Shown here: one piece after another, positions 54,253 to 64,000 of the stretch | How positions within the stretch are numbered: the stretch's first letter is position 1 | How the letters are laid out: the number at the start of each line of letters is the position of its first letter | Source of the DNA: Gammaproteobacteria bacterium | Lineage (GTDB): Bacteria > Pseudomonadota > Gammaproteobacteria > Competibacterales > Competibacteraceae | NCBI GenBank assembly: GCA_020846135.1 | Contig: JADLEK010000075.1 | Span: 1-64,000 of the forward strand | Direction of reading: 5' to 3' | DNA: 64,000 bases | Notes under the pieces: model-generated | Database searches by the model: none | The model's input: the letters and a program-made list of their open reading frames with translations, nothing else | Told to the model about the DNA's origin: nothing | Program-made: the position numbers and the translations under genes

Positions 54253-54256
54253 CCCG

Positions 54257-56269
54257 ATGAACCAAGCGCGACCTGATTTCATCCGGTGTGGCCGGGCGAT
54301 CTGCGGCGATTTGCTCCAAGCTGAACGCCGCGAATGGTGGGTGACGAATGGCTTGGGCGGCTATGCCGCCGGCACCGTCGCCGGTTCGCTGACCCGGGGT
54401 TATCACGGCCTGCTGATTGCGCCGCTGCAACCGCCGCTCAAGCGCCGGCTGGTGTTCGCCAAAGCTGACCCGATCCTGGTCGATGGCGACCGCGAGATTT
54501 CCCTGTTCAGCAATCGCTGGGCCGGCGGCGTGGTCAGCCCCAACGGCTACGTTCATCTCGAATCCTTCCACCTGGAAGGACGAATGCCGGTCTGGCGGTT
54601 TGCGGTCGGCGACCTGATTCTGGAACAGCGCATCTGGCTGGAGCCGGGTGCCAATACCAGCTATGTCGCCTGGCGATGGATGGCGACGGCTAGCGCCTAC
54701 CCGTTGCAACTCCGGGTTCACCTGCTGGTGAACTGGCGCGACCATCACGCCCGGACCCGGATGGCTGATTTTCAACCGGTGCTGGAAGCACCCCATCCGG
54801 CCTTGCGCCTGGTCGAAACCGACGATGGCGCCCTGCGGTTGTGGACCTGCGGCGGCATCATCCGGGACGGGGTGAGCTGGTTTGAGAACTTCGATTTGCC
54901 GGTCGAACATGAACGCGGCCTGGCGCACCGCGACCACCATTTTTGTCTGGGCGAGGCGTTGCTGGAGTTGCGGCCCGGGGTCTGGACCGGGGTCGTCGCC
55001 AGTCTGGATGAAGTCGCCGATCTGGATCTGAATGCGGCTATGCAGCGGTTCATGCAGCGGGATCGGGCGCTGCTGGCTCAGGCTGAGTCACAGCATCCCG
55101 AATGGCGTTTGGCTCCGGACTGGGCGCGGCAACTGGTGCTGGCGGCCGACAGCTTTATCGTGGCCCGGCCCCTGGCCGATGGTTCAGAAGGCCAGTCCGT
55201 GATCGCCGGTTATCCCTGGTTTGGCGACTGGGGCCGCGACACGATGATCGCCTTGCCCGGACTGACCCTGGCGACGGGTCGCACCGACCTGGCCCGCCGG
55301 ATTCTGCTGACCTATGCCCGCTTTCTCGATCAGGGCATGCTCCCCAATCAACTCCCCGCCGCCGGTGAAGTTCCCGGTTACAACACTGTAGATGCCGCGC
55401 TCTGGTATATCGAAGCCTGGCGGGCAGTTCTGGAGGCGGGCGCCGATGCCGAAACCCTAGCGACTGCTTTTCCGCTGGTGCAGGAAATCATCGCCTGGCA
55501 TGTCGCCGGAACCCGCTATGGGATTGGCATGGACGCCAGCGACGCCCTGTTGCGGGCCGGCGAACCGGGAACCCAACTGACCTGGATGGACGCCAAGATC
55601 GAGGACTGGGTGGTGACGCCACGGCTGGGCAAGCCGGTGGAAATTAACGCGCTCTGGTACAACGCACTGTGCAGCGCGGCCGATCTTGCCCGGCGACTGG
55701 GCCAATCGCCGGCCTTCTACGCGGATTTGGCCGATCAGGTTCGCCACGGCTTCCGCCGCTTCATCCGCCCCGACGGCGAGGGGTTGTATGACCTGCTGGA
55801 CGGGCCGGATGGCCACGACGCCCAAATTCGCCCCAACCAGATTTTCGCGGTCAGTCTGGCGCACAGCCCCCTGGACCCGACGACCCAGCAAACCGTCGTG
55901 CAGGTCTGTGGGCGGGAACTGCTGACCTCCTATGGGCTGCGCTCTTTGGCTCCCTGTTGCGCCGAGTTCCGGCCCTACTACCTCGGCGATGTCCAGGAGC
56001 GCGACAGCAGCTATCACCAGGGGCCGGTCTGGGCCTGGCTGCTCGGCCATTACGCGCTGGCCGATTATCGGGTCTCCAGCGATGCGGCGGCGGCGCAAGC
56101 CTGGCTGGAGCCGATTTGCGATCATCTGGCCGACGCCGGACTGGGCGCAGTCAGCGAGATTTTCGACGGCGCGCCGCCGCATCAGCCCCGCGGCGCGCCC
56201 GTTCAGGCGTGGTCGGTAGCCTGTATCCTGGCCGCCTGGCAACGGCTGGAGCGACTGAAAAGCCGATGA
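54257..56269 (+). CDS. Glycogen debranching enzyme (amylo-alpha-1,6-glucosidase)
   Basis: A 670-residue cytosolic enzyme of the bacterial GDE type. The N-terminal beta domain opens with EWWVTNGLGGYAAGTVAG; the (alpha/alpha)6 domain has PWFGDWGRDTMIALPGLTLA, NTVDAALWYIEAWRAV, WMDAKIEDWVVTPRLGKPVE and DSSYHQGPVWAWLLGHY. These hold the acids used to hydrolyse alpha-1,6 branches. No glgA/glgB/glgP neighbours are in the window. It may support turnover of stored glycogen. Confidence 0.93.
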   Translation: MNQARPDFIRCGRAICGDLLQAERREWWVTNGLGGYAAGTVAGSLTRGYHGLLIAPLQPPLKRRLVFAKADPILVDGDREISLFSNRWAGGVVSPNGYVHLESFHLEGRMPVWRFAVGDLILEQRIWLEPGANTSYVAWRWMATASAYPLQLRVHLLVNWRDHHARTRMADFQPVLEAPHPALRLVETDDGALRLWTCGGIIRDGVSWFENFDLPVEHERGLAHRDHHFCLGEALLELRPGVWTGVVASLDEVADLDLNAAMQRFMQRDRALLAQAESQHPEWRLAPDWARQLVLAADSFIVARPLADGSEGQSVIAGYPWFGDWGRDTMIALPGLTLATGRTDLARRILLTYARFLDQGMLPNQLPAAGEVPGYNTVDAALWYIEAWRAVLEAGADAETLATAFPLVQEIIAWHVAGTRYGIGMDASDALLRAGEPGTQLTWMDAKIEDWVVTPRLGKPVEINALWYNALCSAADLARRLGQSPAFYADLADQVRHGFRRFIRPDGEGLYDLLDGPDGHDAQIRPNQIFAVSLAHSPLDPTTQQTVVQVCGRELLTSYGLRSLAPCCAEFRPYYLGDVQERDSSYHQGPVWAWLLGHYALADYRVSSDAAAAQAWLEPICDHLADAGLGAVSEIFDGAPPHQPRGAPVQAWSVACILAAWQRLERLKSR

Positions 56270-56330
56270 ACTTTCGCCTCAATCTGAACAGCATTACCAC
56301 CCCGATCGAATCCGTAAAGCATAAATCATG

Positions 56331-56466
56331 CTGACTTTGAATATCGATCGGAATTGCTATGGGGCATGGCGAGTCCTCGCCGGATCAATGACTGATTGCC
56401 GCCGATGAAGCGATGTATCGAGCCAAGGCAAAGGGCTGCGGGCATTTTTGCTGGACGAATGATTGA
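56331..56466 (+). pseudogene. C-terminal GGDEF fragment
   Basis: From 56341 the frame reads ISIGIAMGHGESSPDQ, a TGA stop at 56389, then LIAADEAMYRAKAKGCGHFC and WTND before TGA at 56464. This is the last quarter of a GGDEF domain (SIGIA strand and AMYRAK helix) with one nonsense codon; a one-base insertion just upstream separates it from LTL. The catalytic loop is absent. The 220 bp between the debranching gene and the antiporter stop hold nothing else. Confidence 0.65.
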
Positions 56467-56490
56467 CTGCTGTATGGTTGAAACGGTTGA

Positions 56491-58302
56491 CTAAGCTGCC
56501 GCTTCTGCGCCCTTTGTCACTTCCACCGGCGGCAATAGGCTGATCAATATCCAGCCGGGACCGGGTTGCAGGGTTTCTCGGGTTGAAAAGACCCGTAACA
56601 GGTTCTTGGGATCGAGCGCAAACAGCAGGATCGCCTGCTCGCCCCATTTGTTGCGAAAGGCGGCAAAATCAAAATTGGTCGTCAGTGGGGTAGCGTGGAT
56701 GGCATGGCCTTGATCCAGCCGTTCCTGGAGCCGGTTGAGCGTGACCTGCTCGCCAAACAGGCGGGCAGTACGGTAGGAATGCACAATGCGGACCCGGTCG
56801 GCATCATCGCGCTCCTCATCCAGCCGCAGGGTATAAATCTGGTCGGGGCCGAACAGCGGTCGGTAGTACAGCCCGGTAAGCGTATTGCGTTCCGGCCACA
56901 GCGACAGGGCCAGCAACTTGCCGATCCCGGTCAAGTCCAGATAGGTGTCCGCGTGTTCTGACAGCACGTTACCGTGGTAGATCGGCACCCCGGCCATCCG
57001 GGCAGCGCGCACATTCCGCCAAAGCGGATCGGCCAGAATCACTGGAATCTCCCGTTCGTGCAGCGCCTGCGCAACAGCTCGGGCGACCGGATTACCGCCC
57101 ACGATTAAAACCCCACGGGGCGGCGGGGCAGCCATTCCCAGTTTCTGCACCACGATCCGGGCGGTCAGGCTTTGCAGAGTCACGGTCACTACAATCACCA
57201 GAAAGGTCAGCGCCGCCAGGGTCCGGGCTTCGCTATAGCCCAGGCGCTCCAGTTGCAGGGCAAACAGGGCGGACACCGCCGCCGCGACGATCCCGCGTGG
57301 GGCGATCCAGGCCAACACCGCCTTTTGCCGCCAGTTGAGCGTAGAGCCAATCGCCGCTAGCCAGACCGCCGTTGGCCGGGCAATGAACAGGATCGCCAGC
57401 AGGACGCCAACCGCGCCCCAGCCCATCCCGGAGAAGGTATGGGGATCGATCCGCGCCGCCAGCACGATGAACAGCACCGAAATCAGCAGCAGGGTCAAGG
57501 TTTCCTTGAAATCCAGAATATCCTCAATGACTAGATCACGGGTGTTAGCCAGCCGAATCCCCATGGCTGTCACCGCCAGCAGGCCGGATTCGGCGGCCAG
57601 CGCGTTGGCAAAGGTGAACACGCCAAGCACCAGCGCCAGACTGACGACTCGGTGCAGGTATTCAGGCAGCCATTGCCGGCGCATCAGGGTCGCCAGCAGC
57701 CAGGCGCCCGCCAGACCAAGCAGGGCGCCGGTAATCACGGTCACGCCAAACATCAGAATGGTATGTTGATACTGCTCGGAGACGGTGAACTCGAACACCA
57801 GCACCGCCAGCAAGGCACCGATGGGATCAATCAGGATGCTTTCCCAGTGCAGGATGTTAGCCAGTTCCTGTTGCGGGCGGACACTGCGCAACAAGGGCGC
57901 CACCACCGTAGGCCCGGTGACGGTAACCAGTGCGCCAAACAGCAGCGCCAGCGACCAGGGCAGGTTCATGCACAGGCGGGCGGCCAGAGCGATGAGCAGT
58001 CCATTCAGCAGTACGCCGAACGAAACCAGATTGCGGACCATTCGCGCCTGGCCCCGCAGTTTGGCAAAGCGCAGAGTGAGCGCACCTTCAAACAGGATGA
58101 CGGCGACTCCGAGCGAGACCATCGGGAACAGCAGATTGCCAAACAGCTGGTCTGGAGTGAGCCAGCCGGCGATAGGACCTGCCACCAGGCCAACGGCAAG
58201 CAGTGGCAGGATGGCGGGCAAGCGCAGCCACCAAGCCAGCCACTGTGCGCCCATGCCGGCCAGCAGAATAAGCGAGAGAGTCAGGGGAATAGCGTCATGC
58301 AT
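56491..58302 (-). CDS. CPA1-type sodium/proton antiporter with TrkA-N domain
   Basis: A 603-residue protein. About 12 helices (1-390) with the antiporter motifs VAVILFEGALTLRFAKLRG, FGALVTVTGPTVVAPLLRSV and ILIDPIGALLAVLVFEF, and AWIAPRGIVAAAVSALFAL. A Rossmann domain follows (GVLIVGGNPVARAVAQALHE at about 395-414), then an extended C terminus. The nucleotide-binding domain probably gates transport. It diverges from the Cache-GGDEF-EAL gene. Confidence 0.9.
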   Translation of the reverse strand: MHDAIPLTLSLILLAGMGAQWLAWWLRLPAILPLLAVGLVAGPIAGWLTPDQLFGNLLFPMVSLGVAVILFEGALTLRFAKLRGQARMVRNLVSFGVLLNGLLIALAARLCMNLPWSLALLFGALVTVTGPTVVAPLLRSVRPQQELANILHWESILIDPIGALLAVLVFEFTVSEQYQHTILMFGVTVITGALLGLAGAWLLATLMRRQWLPEYLHRVVSLALVLGVFTFANALAAESGLLAVTAMGIRLANTRDLVIEDILDFKETLTLLLISVLFIVLAARIDPHTFSGMGWGAVGVLLAILFIARPTAVWLAAIGSTLNWRQKAVLAWIAPRGIVAAAVSALFALQLERLGYSEARTLAALTFLVIVVTVTLQSLTARIVVQKLGMAAPPPRGVLIVGGNPVARAVAQALHEREIPVILADPLWRNVRAARMAGVPIYHGNVLSEHADTYLDLTGIGKLLALSLWPERNTLTGLYYRPLFGPDQIYTLRLDEERDDADRVRIVHSYRTARLFGEQVTLNRLQERLDQGHAIHATPLTTNFDFAAFRNKWGEQAILLFALDPKNLLRVFSTRETLQPGPGWILISLLPPVEVTKGAEAAA

Positions 58303-58477
58303 GGCGAGGCGCTCGAAGTGGATGACGGGAGAGCCGGGCGTTGGGAACCCGCCCCGGTTCGGTCGGAGTCACAACGTCATGATGTGTTTGGCCCGTGTGT
58401 TCCTGTACTAGAATAAGGGTTTTCCAGCAGGCGTAAACAGCGGTTAACGTCTGCCCACGCAAGGCCATCTTATCTGG

Positions 58478-61057
58478 ATGAACACTGAAGCTTGGCTGTC
58501 CCGTTTGCAACTGATGGGTTCGTTGGCGCTGGTTCTCGCGCTGGCGCTGGCCTTGGGAGGCTATTTTGTCAGGCAGGACATCCGCCTGTTTGAGAGCAAC
58601 CTGCAAGCGATGGAGCAGGGATTCCTGCGTAATCACCGCGAACTGCTGGAACGCGAAGCCACCAACGTCAAGGGCTATCTGGATCATCTGCTGAACCGCT
58701 CTGAACTGCTGCTTAAAGAGCGGATTCGAGCCGAAGTCGATCAAGCGATGCAGATCGTCGAGACCCTCTACCAGCATGAACAAGGGCGGCGCGACGCAGC
58801 AGACATCCGGCACTTGATCGTTGAAACCCTGCGGCCCTTACGCTTTTTCGACGGGCGGGGCTACTTCTTCATCGATGATCTGGAGGGCAACTGCATCCTG
58901 TTGCCGATCCAGCCAGAGCGGGAAGGCAGCTCGCTATGGGACAACCAGGACGATACCGGACATTACATCATGCGCGATCTGGCGCGGGCAGCCCAGGAAC
59001 CGGCTGGTGAAGGTTTCTCGCACTATCGCTGGTATGCACCCAACGACAATACCCAAATGGCCGACAAGGTCGCCTATGTGCGGCGGTTTGAACCTTACGG
59101 CTGGATCATCGGCGCTGGCGAGTATCTGGGCGTCTTCCGGGCTGATTTGCAGCGAGAGGCGCTGGACTGGATTCGCACTATCCGTTTCAGTACGGACGGT
59201 TACGTCGCGATCATCGCCAATGATGGCACCCTGCTGGTTTCGCCCACCGTGTCGGACATGGAAGGCCAGAATTATCAGGCGTTGCGCGATCCCAGGATGC
59301 GGGAGGTGACCGCCAGCATCCTGGCGTTCAGTGGCGAGGGCGGCGGTTTTCTCACTTATCCGTGGATCCGGCCCACTGATCCGACGCAGACCCTGCTGCC
59401 CAAGATGGCTTACGTCATCCGCTTGCCTGGCTGGAACTGGACGCTGGTGACCGGCCTGTATCTCAATGATCTGGACACCGTGCTGAACCAGCGACGGGCG
59501 GCCTTGCAGGAGAGCATGCGCGAGCGGATTTGGCACACCATCCTGATGGTGCTGCTGGCCGCTGCAGCGACCGTGGCGCTCTCGGTGCTGTATGCCCGCT
59601 GGGTGGGCGGTGTAGTCGCGGGGTATCGGCGGGACCTCGGCGAACGCACCACCGCGCTGCAAAAAACAGCCAGGGCGCTGGATCAGGCGCAATCTGCGGT
59701 AGATCACGCAATCGATGAACGCAAGATCGCTGAGGAGCAGTTGCGGCATCTCTCCGAATACGACGAGTTGACCGGTCTGCCCAATCGCGCCTCGTTGCGA
59801 AATCACCTGCGCCAGGCCGTGTCCGTTGCAGCACGAAGCGGACATGGCCTAGCGGTGCTGTTCCTCAATCTGGATCGGTTCAAGACGGTCAATGATTCAC
59901 TGGGTTATCCACATGGTGATCAAGTGTTGCAGGAAATGGCCCGACGATTACGGTTGGCCATCCGCGCCAGCGATACCCTGAGCCGACATGGTGGAGATGA
60001 GTTCGTCGCGCTGTTGCCGGAACTCCTGCACCGCCATCAAGCGGAAGCAGTAGCCGAAAAACTGATGCGGGCGATGGCGGAACCATACCGGTTGGACGAT
60101 CAACCGGAGGAACTGGTCATCACCCTCAGCATCGGGATCAGCATGTACCCGGACGATGGCCGGGATGTCGATAGCCTGTTGCACAATGCGGCGGTCGCCT
60201 TGAGCAAGGCCAAGCAGGAGGGACGCAATAACTACCGCTTCTTCACTTCGGACATGGACGCCTACGGTCATGCCCGGTTGTCGCTGGAAAACCGGCTACG
60301 GCGAGCGTTGGAGCACGGCGAGTTTGCGCTGCATTACCAGCCGCAATTCCAGATCGCCGATGGCCGGCTGATCGGTTACGAAGCGCTGGTGCGCTGGTCA
60401 AGCGATGACGGGCTGATTTCGCCGGCCCAGTTCATTCCGGTTGCCGAGGAGTGTGGCTTAATCCTGCCATTGGGTGCTTGGGTGCTGAAAGAGGCTTGCC
60501 GGCAAAACCAGCACTGGCGGGACCAGGGACTGGCGATTCAACCGGTGGCGGTGAATCTGTCGCCGGTGCAATTCCGGCGACAGACAGTGGGCGCGACGGT
60601 GATTGAGGCCTTACAGGCCAGCAGCCTGGATCCGGGCTACCTGGAATTGGAATTGACCGAAGGCGTGTTGATGGAGAATCCGGAACAGGCCAGCGCCGTA
60701 TTAAGCGAATTGAAAGCGATGGGGGTCAGGCTGGTGATTGATGACTTCGGCACCGGCTACTCCAGCCTGAGCTATCTGAAACGCTTTCCGCTGGACACGC
60801 TCAAAATCGATCGCGCCTTCGTTCAGGGTTTGCCGGCGGATCGGGATGATGCGGCGATCACCACCGCTATTATCTGGTTGGCCAAGAGCCTGGACTTGAC
60901 CACGATAGCGGAAGGGGTGGAAAGCGAAGCGCAACGCGCCTTTCTGCTGGCGGAAGGCTGCGACCGTCTGCAAGGCTTTCTGTGGAGCCGGCCGCTGCCG
61001 GCGGTGGAGTTGGAAGCGCTATTGCGGGGGGGCAGTTCCGGTGCGCTGCCGGATTAA
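58478..61057 (+). CDS. Cache-sensing GGDEF-EAL protein (c-di-GMP metabolism)
   Basis: An 859-residue membrane protein. Helix 1 about 12-31; two consecutive periplasmic Cache_2 units about 45-345, each with a GYFFIDDLEGN / GYVAIIANDGT start and a YGWIIGAGEYLG / WNWTLVTGLYL end; helix 2 about 352-372; coiled coil; GGDEF about 425-585 with intact RHGGDEF; EAL about 600-850 with YEALVRW, ELELTEG and DDFGTGYSSLSYLKRFPLD. Both catalytic motifs look functional, so it may make or break c-di-GMP according to a periplasmic signal. A TAGAAT at 58409-58414 may be its -10 box. Confidence 0.92.
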   Translation: MNTEAWLSRLQLMGSLALVLALALALGGYFVRQDIRLFESNLQAMEQGFLRNHRELLEREATNVKGYLDHLLNRSELLLKERIRAEVDQAMQIVETLYQHEQGRRDAADIRHLIVETLRPLRFFDGRGYFFIDDLEGNCILLPIQPEREGSSLWDNQDDTGHYIMRDLARAAQEPAGEGFSHYRWYAPNDNTQMADKVAYVRRFEPYGWIIGAGEYLGVFRADLQREALDWIRTIRFSTDGYVAIIANDGTLLVSPTVSDMEGQNYQALRDPRMREVTASILAFSGEGGGFLTYPWIRPTDPTQTLLPKMAYVIRLPGWNWTLVTGLYLNDLDTVLNQRRAALQESMRERIWHTILMVLLAAAATVALSVLYARWVGGVVAGYRRDLGERTTALQKTARALDQAQSAVDHAIDERKIAEEQLRHLSEYDELTGLPNRASLRNHLRQAVSVAARSGHGLAVLFLNLDRFKTVNDSLGYPHGDQVLQEMARRLRLAIRASDTLSRHGGDEFVALLPELLHRHQAEAVAEKLMRAMAEPYRLDDQPEELVITLSIGISMYPDDGRDVDSLLHNAAVALSKAKQEGRNNYRFFTSDMDAYGHARLSLENRLRRALEHGEFALHYQPQFQIADGRLIGYEALVRWSSDDGLISPAQFIPVAEECGLILPLGAWVLKEACRQNQHWRDQGLAIQPVAVNLSPVQFRRQTVGATVIEALQASSLDPGYLELELTEGVLMENPEQASAVLSELKAMGVRLVIDDFGTGYSSLSYLKRFPLDTLKIDRAFVQGLPADRDDAAITTAIIWLAKSLDLTTIAEGVESEAQRAFLLAEGCDRLQGFLWSRPLPAVELEALLRGGSSGALPD

Positions 61058-61060
61058 CGC

Positions 61061-61088
61061 TTGTCCGGTCTGGTAGGTTACCGGACAA
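61061..61088. other. Perfect 9-bp inverted repeat between the GGDEF-EAL gene and galU
   Basis: TTGTCCGGT and ACCGGACAA flank a 10-nt loop, starting 3 bp after the upstream stop codon. There is no T-tract, so it is either a weak terminator, a transcript-stabilising stem, or an operator 55 bp before galU. Confidence 0.45.
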
Positions 61089-61142
61089 TGCCGGGCCATT
61101 CCCAGCCCGACTCAACACCATAACCAGCGAGGTCAATACAAA

Positions 61143-62033
61143 ATGAAACGGCAAATACGCAAGGCGGTTTTCCCGGTTGCAGGTCTCGGTACGCGGTTCC
61201 TGCCGGCGACCAAGGCCAGCCCGAAGGAAATGCTGCCGATTGTTGATAAGCCATTGATTCAATACGGTGTCGAAGAAGCGGTAGCGGCGGGCGTCAATAC
61301 GCTGATTTTTATCATTGGCCGCACCAAAAACGCCATCGCCGATCATTTTGACAAAGCCTACGAACTCGAAGTGGAACTGGAAGCGCGGGGCAAAACCGAA
61401 CTGCTCCAGATGGTGCGTAACATCGTGCCCAAGGGGGTGGAATGCGTCTATGTTCGCCAGGCCGAGGCGCTGGGGCTGGGCCATGCGGTGCTGTGCGCCC
61501 GTCCGGTGGTGGGCAACGAACCGTTTGCGGTGATCCTGGCCGATGATTTGATCGAGGAAGACGCTAGTGAAGGCGGCACCCTTACGCAAATGACCCGGTG
61601 CTTCAACAAGTATCAGTGTTCGATTCTGGGCGTGGAGCGGGTGCCGAAAGAGGAAACCAACAAGTACGGCATTGTTCATCCCTTGCCCTTCGCCAACCGC
61701 CTGAGCAATGTCGACAGCATCGTCGAAAAGCCCAAGCCGGAAAACGCCCCGTCCAATCTGGCGGTGGTCGGACGCTATATTCTGACCTCGCGGATTTTCG
61801 ACCTGCTGGAACACATCCCGCGCGGGGCCGGCAACGAAATTCAGCTTACCGACGGCATCGCCGCACTGCTGGGTGAAGAACAGGTGCTGGCCTATGAGTT
61901 TTCTGGGCGGCGTCATGATTGCGGCAGCAAACTGGGCTATCTGGTCGCCACCGTCGAATATGGCCTGCGCCATCCTGAACTAGGCAGCGATTTTCAACGC
62001 TATTTGCAGGAAAAAACACAGGCTGAAGGCTAA
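61143..62033 (+). CDS. galU: UTP--glucose-1-phosphate uridylyltransferase
   Basis: A 296-residue nucleotidyltransferase making UDP-glucose. It begins with the signature [20 protein letters not shown], then [20 protein letters not shown] and [19 protein letters not shown] and ends with [19 protein letters not shown]. Product feeds UDP-glucose dehydrogenase encoded 1.4 kb downstream. Upstream sequence lacks a strong ribosome-binding site. Confidence 0.96.
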   Translation: MKRQIRKAVFPVAGLGTRFLPATKASPKEMLPIVDKPLIQYGVEEAVAAGVNTLIFIIGRTKNAIADHFDKAYELEVELEARGKTELLQMVRNIVPKGVECVYVRQAEALGLGHAVLCARPVVGNEPFAVILADDLIEEDASEGGTLTQMTRCFNKYQCSILGVERVPKEETNKYGIVHPLPFANRLSNVDSIVEKPKPENAPSNLAVVGRYILTSRIFDLLEHIPRGAGNEIQLTDGIAALLGEEQVLAYEFSGRRHDCGSKLGYLVATVEYGLRHPELGSDFQRYLQEKTQAEG

Positions 62034-62155
62034 AGGTAGCTATTCAGACACCCTACCCCATTTAATCAGGTTTTTGCTGAAAATTGCTCAAGAGGCTTGG
62101 TCTTTAACCTTATCTTCTGTGGCTTCGATTTTTAAATTCTTTCGAGGAAACAACC

Positions 62156-63439
62156 ATGTCCCAAGGACTATTGGTTATTAATGCCGGTTCGTCCAGCATC
62201 AAGTTTTCAGTATTCGCTCTGCCCGACAATGGCGGCGAACTGACGCTGGTCTGTCGTGGTTTGCAGGAAAATATCGGCGAGGACAATCCGCATTTCAAGG
62301 CGTTTGATCACGCCGATCAGGTGCTGGCGGATGTGCATCCGACCCCGCAGAGCGGACTCTATCGTAAATCGGGGCCAGAGCATCACCGCCGCGCCGCCGA
62401 TGCCGTCGCGCCGCCGCCACCGGTCGAGCCAGCGCAGGTGGCGATTTACGATCATCAGACAGCGCTGCGCGATCTATTGGGCTGGCTGGCCCAGACTCCC
62501 GGCTTACCGGAAGTGATCGCGGCGGGTCACCGGGTGGTGCATGGCGGCGAGGAGTTCAGCGATCCACAAGTGCTGACCCCGGCGATCATGGCCCGGCTGG
62601 AAACCTTCATCCCGCTGGCTCCGCTGCATCAGCCACACAATCTGGCCGGCATCCGCGCCGTGAGCGCAGTACGGCCCGATCTGCCGCAGGTGGGCTGTTT
62701 TGACACCGCTTTCCACCACGGTCAGCCGGAACTGGCGAAACTGTTCGCCTTGCCGAAAGCCTATCGGGCGGAGGGGGTTCGGCGTTACGGCTTCCATGGC
62801 CTGTCCTATGAATACGTCGCTGGGGCGTTGGCCGAGATCATGAGAACGCCGGCTACCGGGCGGGTGGTGGTCGCCCATCTCGGCAACGGCGCCAGCATGT
62901 GCGCGATCCGCGATGGCCGAAGCATGGCCAGCACCATGGGGTTCACCGCCGTCGAAGGGTTGCCGATGGGAACCCGCACCGGTTCGCTCGATCCCGGCGT
63001 CATCCTGTATCTGATTGAACGGCACGGGATGGGGGTCAAGGACCTGACCAATCTGCTCTACAAACAGTCCGGTCTGCTCGGCTTGTCGGGATTTAGCAAC
63101 GACATGCGCGAACTGCTGGCCAGTCCTGATCCCAATGCGAAACTGGCGGTGGACTATTTCTGCTACCGGATCGCCCGCGAACTCGGTTCGCTGACGGCGG
63201 CATTGGGTGGACTGGATGCCCTGATCTTCACCGGCGGCATCGGTGAACACGCGGCGGCGGTGCGTGAGCAGGTGTGCGGGCTTTCCAGTTGGCTGGGGAT
63301 CGACATGGATGCAACGGCCAATGCGGCTAACCGGCAACGGATTGACCGGGCCGGCAGCCGGACCGCGGTGTGGGTGGTGCCGACCAATGAGGAACTGGTG
63401 ATCGCCCGCCATACCCGGCGACTGGTGCTGAAAGGCTAA
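62156..63439 (+). CDS. ackA: Acetate kinase
   Basis: A 427-residue ASKHA-fold kinase interconverting acetyl phosphate and acetate. Motifs are [76 protein letters not shown] and [15 protein letters not shown] proline/histidine-rich stretch near residues 70-90 makes it about 25 residues longer than E. coli AckA. GAGGAA lies 6 nt before the ATG. No pta adjoins; it is set between galU and ugd. Confidence 0.95.
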   Translation: MSQGLLVINAGSSSIKFSVFALPDNGGELTLVCRGLQENIGEDNPHFKAFDHADQVLADVHPTPQSGLYRKSGPEHHRRAADAVAPPPPVEPAQVAIYDHQTALRDLLGWLAQTPGLPEVIAAGHRVVHGGEEFSDPQVLTPAIMARLETFIPLAPLHQPHNLAGIRAVSAVRPDLPQVGCFDTAFHHGQPELAKLFALPKAYRAEGVRRYGFHGLSYEYVAGALAEIMRTPATGRVVVAHLGNGASMCAIRDGRSMASTMGFTAVEGLPMGTRTGSLDPGVILYLIERHGMGVKDLTNLLYKQSGLLGLSGFSNDMRELLASPDPNAKLAVDYFCYRIARELGSLTAALGGLDALIFTGGIGEHAAAVREQVCGLSSWLGIDMDATANAANRQRIDRAGSRTAVWVVPTNEELVIARHTRRLVLKG

Positions 63440-63446
63440 TTCAACG

Positions 63447-64000
63447 ATGAAAATTACCATTTTTGGCTCCGGCTATGTCGGGCTGGTGACTGGGGCCTGC
63501 TTCGCCGAAGTGGGCAACGATGTGCTGTGTGTGGATGTGGATGAGCGCAAAGTGGCGATGCTGCAGGGTGGCCAGATTCCGATTCACGAACCCGGTCTGG
63601 ATGAGGTGGTTCGGCGCAACAGCGCCAGCGGCCGGCTGCAATTCACTACCGACATCGCTGAAGGCGTCGTGCACGGGCTGTTTCAGTTCATCGCAGTCGG
63701 TACGCCGCCCGACGAGGATGGCTCCGCCGATCTGCAACATGTTCGCGCCGTCGCCCGCGCCATCGGCCAGCATCTCGATGCTTACCGGGTAGTGGTGAAC
63801 AAGTCCACTGTGCCGGTCGGCACCGCCGATGTGGTGCGGGAAACCATCGCCGCCACTCTGGCCGAACGCGGCCAGACGATTCCATTCTCGGTGGTTTCCA
63901 ACCCGGAATTTCTCAAGGAAGGGGTCGCGGTCGCCGACTTCATGCGTCCGGATCGGATCGTGGTCGGTTGCGACGATGAACGGGCCATTCTGCTGCTGCG
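63447..64000 (+). CDS. ugd: UDP-glucose 6-dehydrogenase, N-terminal part
   Basis: The window ends after 184 codons. Rossmann motif [20 protein letters not shown] at the N terminus, [28 protein letters not shown] and [20 protein letters not shown] fit UDP-glucose/GDP-mannose dehydrogenases; pairing with galU favours UDP-glucose. The catalytic Cys would lie beyond the edge. It starts 7 bp after ackA. Product UDP-glucuronate serves surface polysaccharide. Confidence 0.92.
   Translation, partial: MKITIFGSGYVGLVTGACFAEVGNDVLCVDVDERKVAMLQGGQIPIHEPGLDEVVRRNSASGRLQFTTDIAEGVVHGLFQFIAVGTPPDEDGSADLQHVRAVARAIGQHLDAYRVVVNKSTVPVGTADVVRETIAATLAERGQTIPFSVVSNPEFLKEGVAVADFMRPDRIVVGCDDERAILLL

Noticed and set aside
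63447..64000. A c-di-GMP or other riboswitch in the leaders of galU/ackA/ugd
   Set aside because: The leaders are short (about 85, 120 and 7 bp) and show no conserved aptamer core.

Overview
The window is a GC-rich stretch of chromosome from a flagellated, chemotactic proteobacterium. The housekeeping proteins (SecD/SecF/YajC/Tgt, FmdB-AspS-NudB, ApaH-FolA, ThiL, DusA, GalU, AckA) read as gammaproteobacterial. A bacterial glycogen debranching enzyme and a broken patatin/GntP pair, a context often seen with polyhydroxybutyrate metabolism, would suit a carbon-storing gammaproteobacterium of the Competibacter type. That placement is inference. No rRNA, tRNA, CRISPR array, prophage or intact transposase was seen.

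Layout. 1-8.7 kb (minus strand): chemotaxis operon cheA-cheW-mcp-cheB-cheR-cheY, a CheX-like gene, and the start of a fliL-like gene behind a sigma-54-type promoter; a relict receiver fragment sits just before cheB. 8.9-14.4 kb: quinone oxidoreductase, an HDAC-family deacetylase overlapping a CBS protein, dusA, a CDP-alcohol phosphatidyltransferase and an EAL-HDOD protein. 14.4-21.1 kb: a CYTH-like gene, split chromate transporter, AI-2E-type permease, a pseudogene, a small exported protein, an ACT protein and a PaaK-like ligase. Two copies of a 64-bp double-hairpin element each lie 12-13 nt upstream of a start codon. 21.3-26.9 kb: compact housekeeping genes.

26.9-42.7 kb is the accessory core. 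It starts with a PP2C phosphatase gene diverging from an anti-sigma-like ATPase gene (slr1658-like). Next is a zone of decay (about 28.4-36.7 kb) with deletion-scarred remnants of an alpha/beta hydrolase, a cation diffusion facilitator joined to an antiporter subunit, an adaptor-plus-RND efflux pump, a SHOCT protein and a patatin, mixed with intact small membrane or envelope genes. After a GntP-type permease comes a four-gene partner-switching cluster: STAS-methyltransferase fusion, Cache-HAMP-PP2C sensor phosphatase, anti-sigma-like ATPase, and STAS protein. This cluster is the best candidate for an undescribed signalling system.

42.8-64 kb: an orphan NHLM-type peptide-export ABC transporter, gamma-glutamyltransferase, a receiver protein with an alanine-rich helical region and C-terminal membrane anchor, secF-secD-yajC-tgt, a DUF192 protein and glycogen debranching enzyme flanked by PAS and GGDEF fragments, a CPA1 antiporter, a Cache-GGDEF-EAL protein, galU, ackA and the start of ugd. 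Signal transduction is over-represented: chemotaxis, c-di-GMP, two PP2C/STAS modules and stand-alone receivers.
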